A DNA stretch of 38,220 bases from Gemmatimonadota bacterium. Lineage in GTDB: Bacteria > Gemmatimonadota > Gemmatimonadetes > Gemmatimonadales > Gemmatimonadaceae. The translations under genes were made by a program, and so were the position numbers. This document shows positions 35,988 through 38,220 of this stretch, piece after piece (the stretch's first letter is position 1; each line of letters starts with the position of its first letter). Under the pieces are notes generated by a model. That model saw only the letters and a list, made by a program, of their open reading frames with translations. It was not told where the DNA came from and made no database searches. The DNA is taken from assembly GCA_003223425.1 (NCBI GenBank), contig QHVA01000035.1, forward strand, positions 1 to 38,220, read 5' to 3'.

Positions 35988-36560
35988 ATGCCTGGGCCCG
36001 AATACGCGATCGTCGGGCTGATCCGCAAAGCACAGGGAATTCGCGGAGAGGTCATCGTAGAACCTCTCACCGACAAGCCGGACGTGATATTCGCGTCCGG
36101 CAGTCGTGTCTTTGCTGGCACGTCGAAGGGCGATCCAGCGGTCGTTCACGACGTCAAAGGGGAAGAGGAGATTCCGACTCTCACGGTCGCCGAATCCCGA
36201 CCGTTCAAGAAAGGCTGGATCGTTCACTTTGAAGAGCTGCAGGACCGCGACAGCGCCGAGTTGTGGCGCGGACGCTATCTGCTGGCACCGTTCAGCGAGC
36301 TCCCTGCGCTCGAGGAGAACGAGGTCTACCTTCACGATCTGATCGGAATGAAGGCGGTTAGTATCGCGGGCGCAGAGCTCGGAAGGGTGACGACCTTTTA
36401 CGAGCTGCCGCAGGGCCTAGTACTCGACATCGCCACCCCGGCTGGCAGCGTGATGATTCCATATCGTCCCGAAATAGTCGTGCGAACCGACGTTCACGCC
36501 CGCACGATTTCGATCAACGACACGTTCGGCTTCATGGACGCTTCGGGCGCGGAGGAGTAG
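35988..36560 (+). CDS. rimM: Ribosome maturation factor RimM
   Basis: AIVGLIRKAQGIRGEVIVEPLTDKPDVIF, RGRYLLAPFSELPALEENEVYLHDLIGM; start at ATG 35988 rather than 35727. Confidence 0.95.
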   Translation: MPGPEYAIVGLIRKAQGIRGEVIVEPLTDKPDVIFASGSRVFAGTSKGDPAVVHDVKGEEEIPTLTVAESRPFKKGWIVHFEELQDRDSAELWRGRYLLAPFSELPALEENEVYLHDLIGMKAVSIAGAELGRVTTFYELPQGLVLDIATPAGSVMIPYRPEIVVRTDVHARTISINDTFGFMDASGAEE

Positions 36561-36562
36561 TT

Positions 36563-37222
36563 GTGGCGCTGAGAATCAACGTCGTCACGATTTTTCCCGA
36601 GTTCTTCAACGGACCGCTCGGCTTGAGCATTCCGTCGCGTGCTGCGGCAGCAGGCAGTGTTCGCTACAATATCATTGACCTTCGCGACTTCACGCACGAC
36701 AAACACCGAACGGTCGATGATTATCCGTACGGAGGCGGCGCCGGCATGGTGATGAAGCCGCAGCCGTTCTTCGAAGCAGTGGAATCGCTGCAGACGAAAC
36801 CGCCGATCGTGTTGCTCTCCCCGCGTGGTCGCGTCTTCACACACGCCGATGCCGAGCGATTCGCGGCCGGCGACGAGCTCACTCTTCTGTGCGGTCACTA
36901 CAAGGACATCGATCAACGCGTTGCCGATCATCTTGCCAGCGAGGAAATCTCGCTCGGCGATTTCGTTCTGAGTGGCGGCGAAGCTGCCGCGCTGGCCATA
37001 ATCGATGCCACCGTTCGTCTATTGCCGGGCGCGATGTCCGACATCGATAGCGCTCGAACAGATTCATTTTTCGGCCGAGGATTGAGCGCGCCGAGTTATA
37101 CGCGGCCGCCGGAGTTTCGTGGGCACGAAGTACCGGAGGTACTACTGTCGGGAGATCATGCGCGGATCGCCAAGTGGAGAGAGGAGCAAGGCGAGAGGCT
37201 CACTCGAACTCGCAAATCCTAG
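36563..37222 (+). CDS. trmD: tRNA (guanine-N1)-methyltransferase
   Basis: INVVTIFPEFFNGPLGLSI, DDYPYGGGAGMVMKPQPFFEAVE, LLCGHYKDIDQRV, ISLGDFVLSGGEAAALAIIDATVRLLPG, PSYTRPPEFRG; GTG start. Confidence 0.97.
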   Translation: MALRINVVTIFPEFFNGPLGLSIPSRAAAAGSVRYNIIDLRDFTHDKHRTVDDYPYGGGAGMVMKPQPFFEAVESLQTKPPIVLLSPRGRVFTHADAERFAAGDELTLLCGHYKDIDQRVADHLASEEISLGDFVLSGGEAAALAIIDATVRLLPGAMSDIDSARTDSFFGRGLSAPSYTRPPEFRGHEVPEVLLSGDHARIAKWREEQGERLTRTRKS

Positions 37223-37234
37223 GGCGGTTAACAC

Positions 37235-37267
37235 CAATGCAGCTGACGACTTGTTCAGTTGCAGTTG
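37235..37267 (+). promoter_or_regulatory. Hairpin in trmD-rplS intergenic region (possible attenuator, leader or terminator)
   Basis: UGCAGCUGA (37238-37246) pairs fully with UCAGUUGCA (37255-37263) allowing one G-U; extended by CAA/UUG past a bulged G; 8-nt loop. Confidence 0.45.
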
Positions 37268-37388
37268 ATGTTGGAGTCACCGACAGACTTTCACTGGCAT
37301 TGACCCGGTTTAAGGTTTACTTTTCGTGGCTAGCCGGGAACCCCTAAACAAGTCCTTATCAGGCTGTAACTCCAGCCCAGAGCGTCAT

Positions 37389-37796
37389 ATGCATCCCTTC
37401 ATCGACACCCAAAAAGAGTGGCTCCGCGACAACATCCCGCCCTTCCGCGCTGGGGACACGCTCCGCGTCAACGTTCGCGTGCGCGAGGGTGACAAGGAAA
37501 GACTCCAGGCTTTCGAAGGTGTCTGCATCGCCAGGCGTGGCAGCGGGGTCAGCGCGACGTTCACGGTCCGGAAAATCTCCAACGGCGTCGGCGTCGAGCG
37601 CATCTTCCCGGTTCACAGCCCGATGATCGCTGACATCAGCGTCGTTCGCCGCGGCCGCGTGCGTCGCGCCAAGCTCTACTACCTGCGCCATCTGACCGGC
37701 AAGGCGACCCGCATCAGAGAGCGGAAAGCCAAGGTTACGGTGCCGGGCTCGGAGACGATCGCCGAAACGGCAACCGAGACTGGCGTCGAGGCCTAG
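37389..37796 (+). CDS. rplS: 50S ribosomal protein L19
   Basis: [91 protein letters not shown]; start at ATG 37389. Confidence 0.97.
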   Translation: MHPFIDTQKEWLRDNIPPFRAGDTLRVNVRVREGDKERLQAFEGVCIARRGSGVSATFTVRKISNGVGVERIFPVHSPMIADISVVRRGRVRRAKLYYLRHLTGKATRIRERKAKVTVPGSETIAETATETGVEA

Positions 37797-37827
37797 CTCT
37801 TTAGTCGCTTAGCGAGCTCAGAGCGCC

Positions 37828-38220
37828 ATGCAGGACGAGGTCGAACAGGGAGCTCCCGACTCGACCCCAGACTCTCCAAGTCCGGCTCCGAACAGGAAGC
37901 TTCGCAAGTTTCGCTGGGCACGCTGGACAACCATTGAGCGCGACCTCCGCCGAGAAAAGGGTCCGCTCCTGGCCGGTGTCGACGAAGTAGGCAGAGGCCC
38001 GATTGCGGGACCCGTCGTCGCCTGCGCGGTGATAATGCCAGCCGACACTCGTGCAATAGCGGGAGTGGACGACTCCAAGCGGTTGACCCATGATCAGCGC
38101 GTACGGCTCGCGTCAAAGATTCGCGAGCGCGCGGTTGCATTTGCGCTTGGTGCCGCTTCGGTGCGCGAGATAGATCGAATCAATATCTATCAGGCGAGTG
38201 TGCTCGCAATGCAGCGCGCA
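37828..38220 (+). CDS. rnhB: Ribonuclease HII, 3' end truncated by window edge
   Basis: Open frame from ATG 37828 to window end (131 codons): [26 protein letters not shown]...GVDDSKRLT...[14 protein letters not shown]. Not in ORF track because no stop is in the window. Confidence 0.95.
   Translation, partial: MQDEVEQGAPDSTPDSPSPAPNRKLRKFRWARWTTIERDLRREKGPLLAGVDEVGRGPIAGPVVACAVIMPADTRAIAGVDDSKRLTHDQRVRLASKIRERAVAFALGAASVREIDRINIYQASVLAMQRA

Overview
High-GC bacterial chromosome segment with dense gene packing. No rRNA, tRNA, CRISPR or transposase was recognised. The layout is compatible with Gemmatimonadota, but that taxon guess is inference only. The centre (~6.4-22.2 kb) is a large phosphate island: ppk1, DUF47/PhoU-like + PiT transporter, phoU, two tandem pstB, pstA, pstC, pstS, a phosphate-type porin, a second pstS, phoR, phoB, then a divergent lipoprotein 5'-nucleotidase that leads a tightly coupled 82-aa ORF / adenosine deaminase / purine nucleoside phosphorylase operon. 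Three intergenic regions of this island carry 11-bp-phased direct repeats (TGTGAC-N5-CGTTAC type) 34-44 nt upstream of start codons, which I read as Pho boxes. The right end is a ribosome/SRP region (ffh, rpsP, rimM, trmD, rplS, rnhB). Between ffh and rpsP lies a ~158-nt intergenic element that folds on paper into one long interrupted hairpin with a symmetric 10x10 central bubble. It resembles 6S RNA in architecture and is the best candidate here for an undescribed element. Other genes: HD-GYP protein, orphan peptide-binding lipoprotein, dnaK, cupredoxin-like protein, rhomboid protease, thiD, M48 protease, TrmH-family methyltransferase, prepilin peptidase, HExxH lipoprotein, DUF445 protein, lon and a VTT/DedA-like protein.
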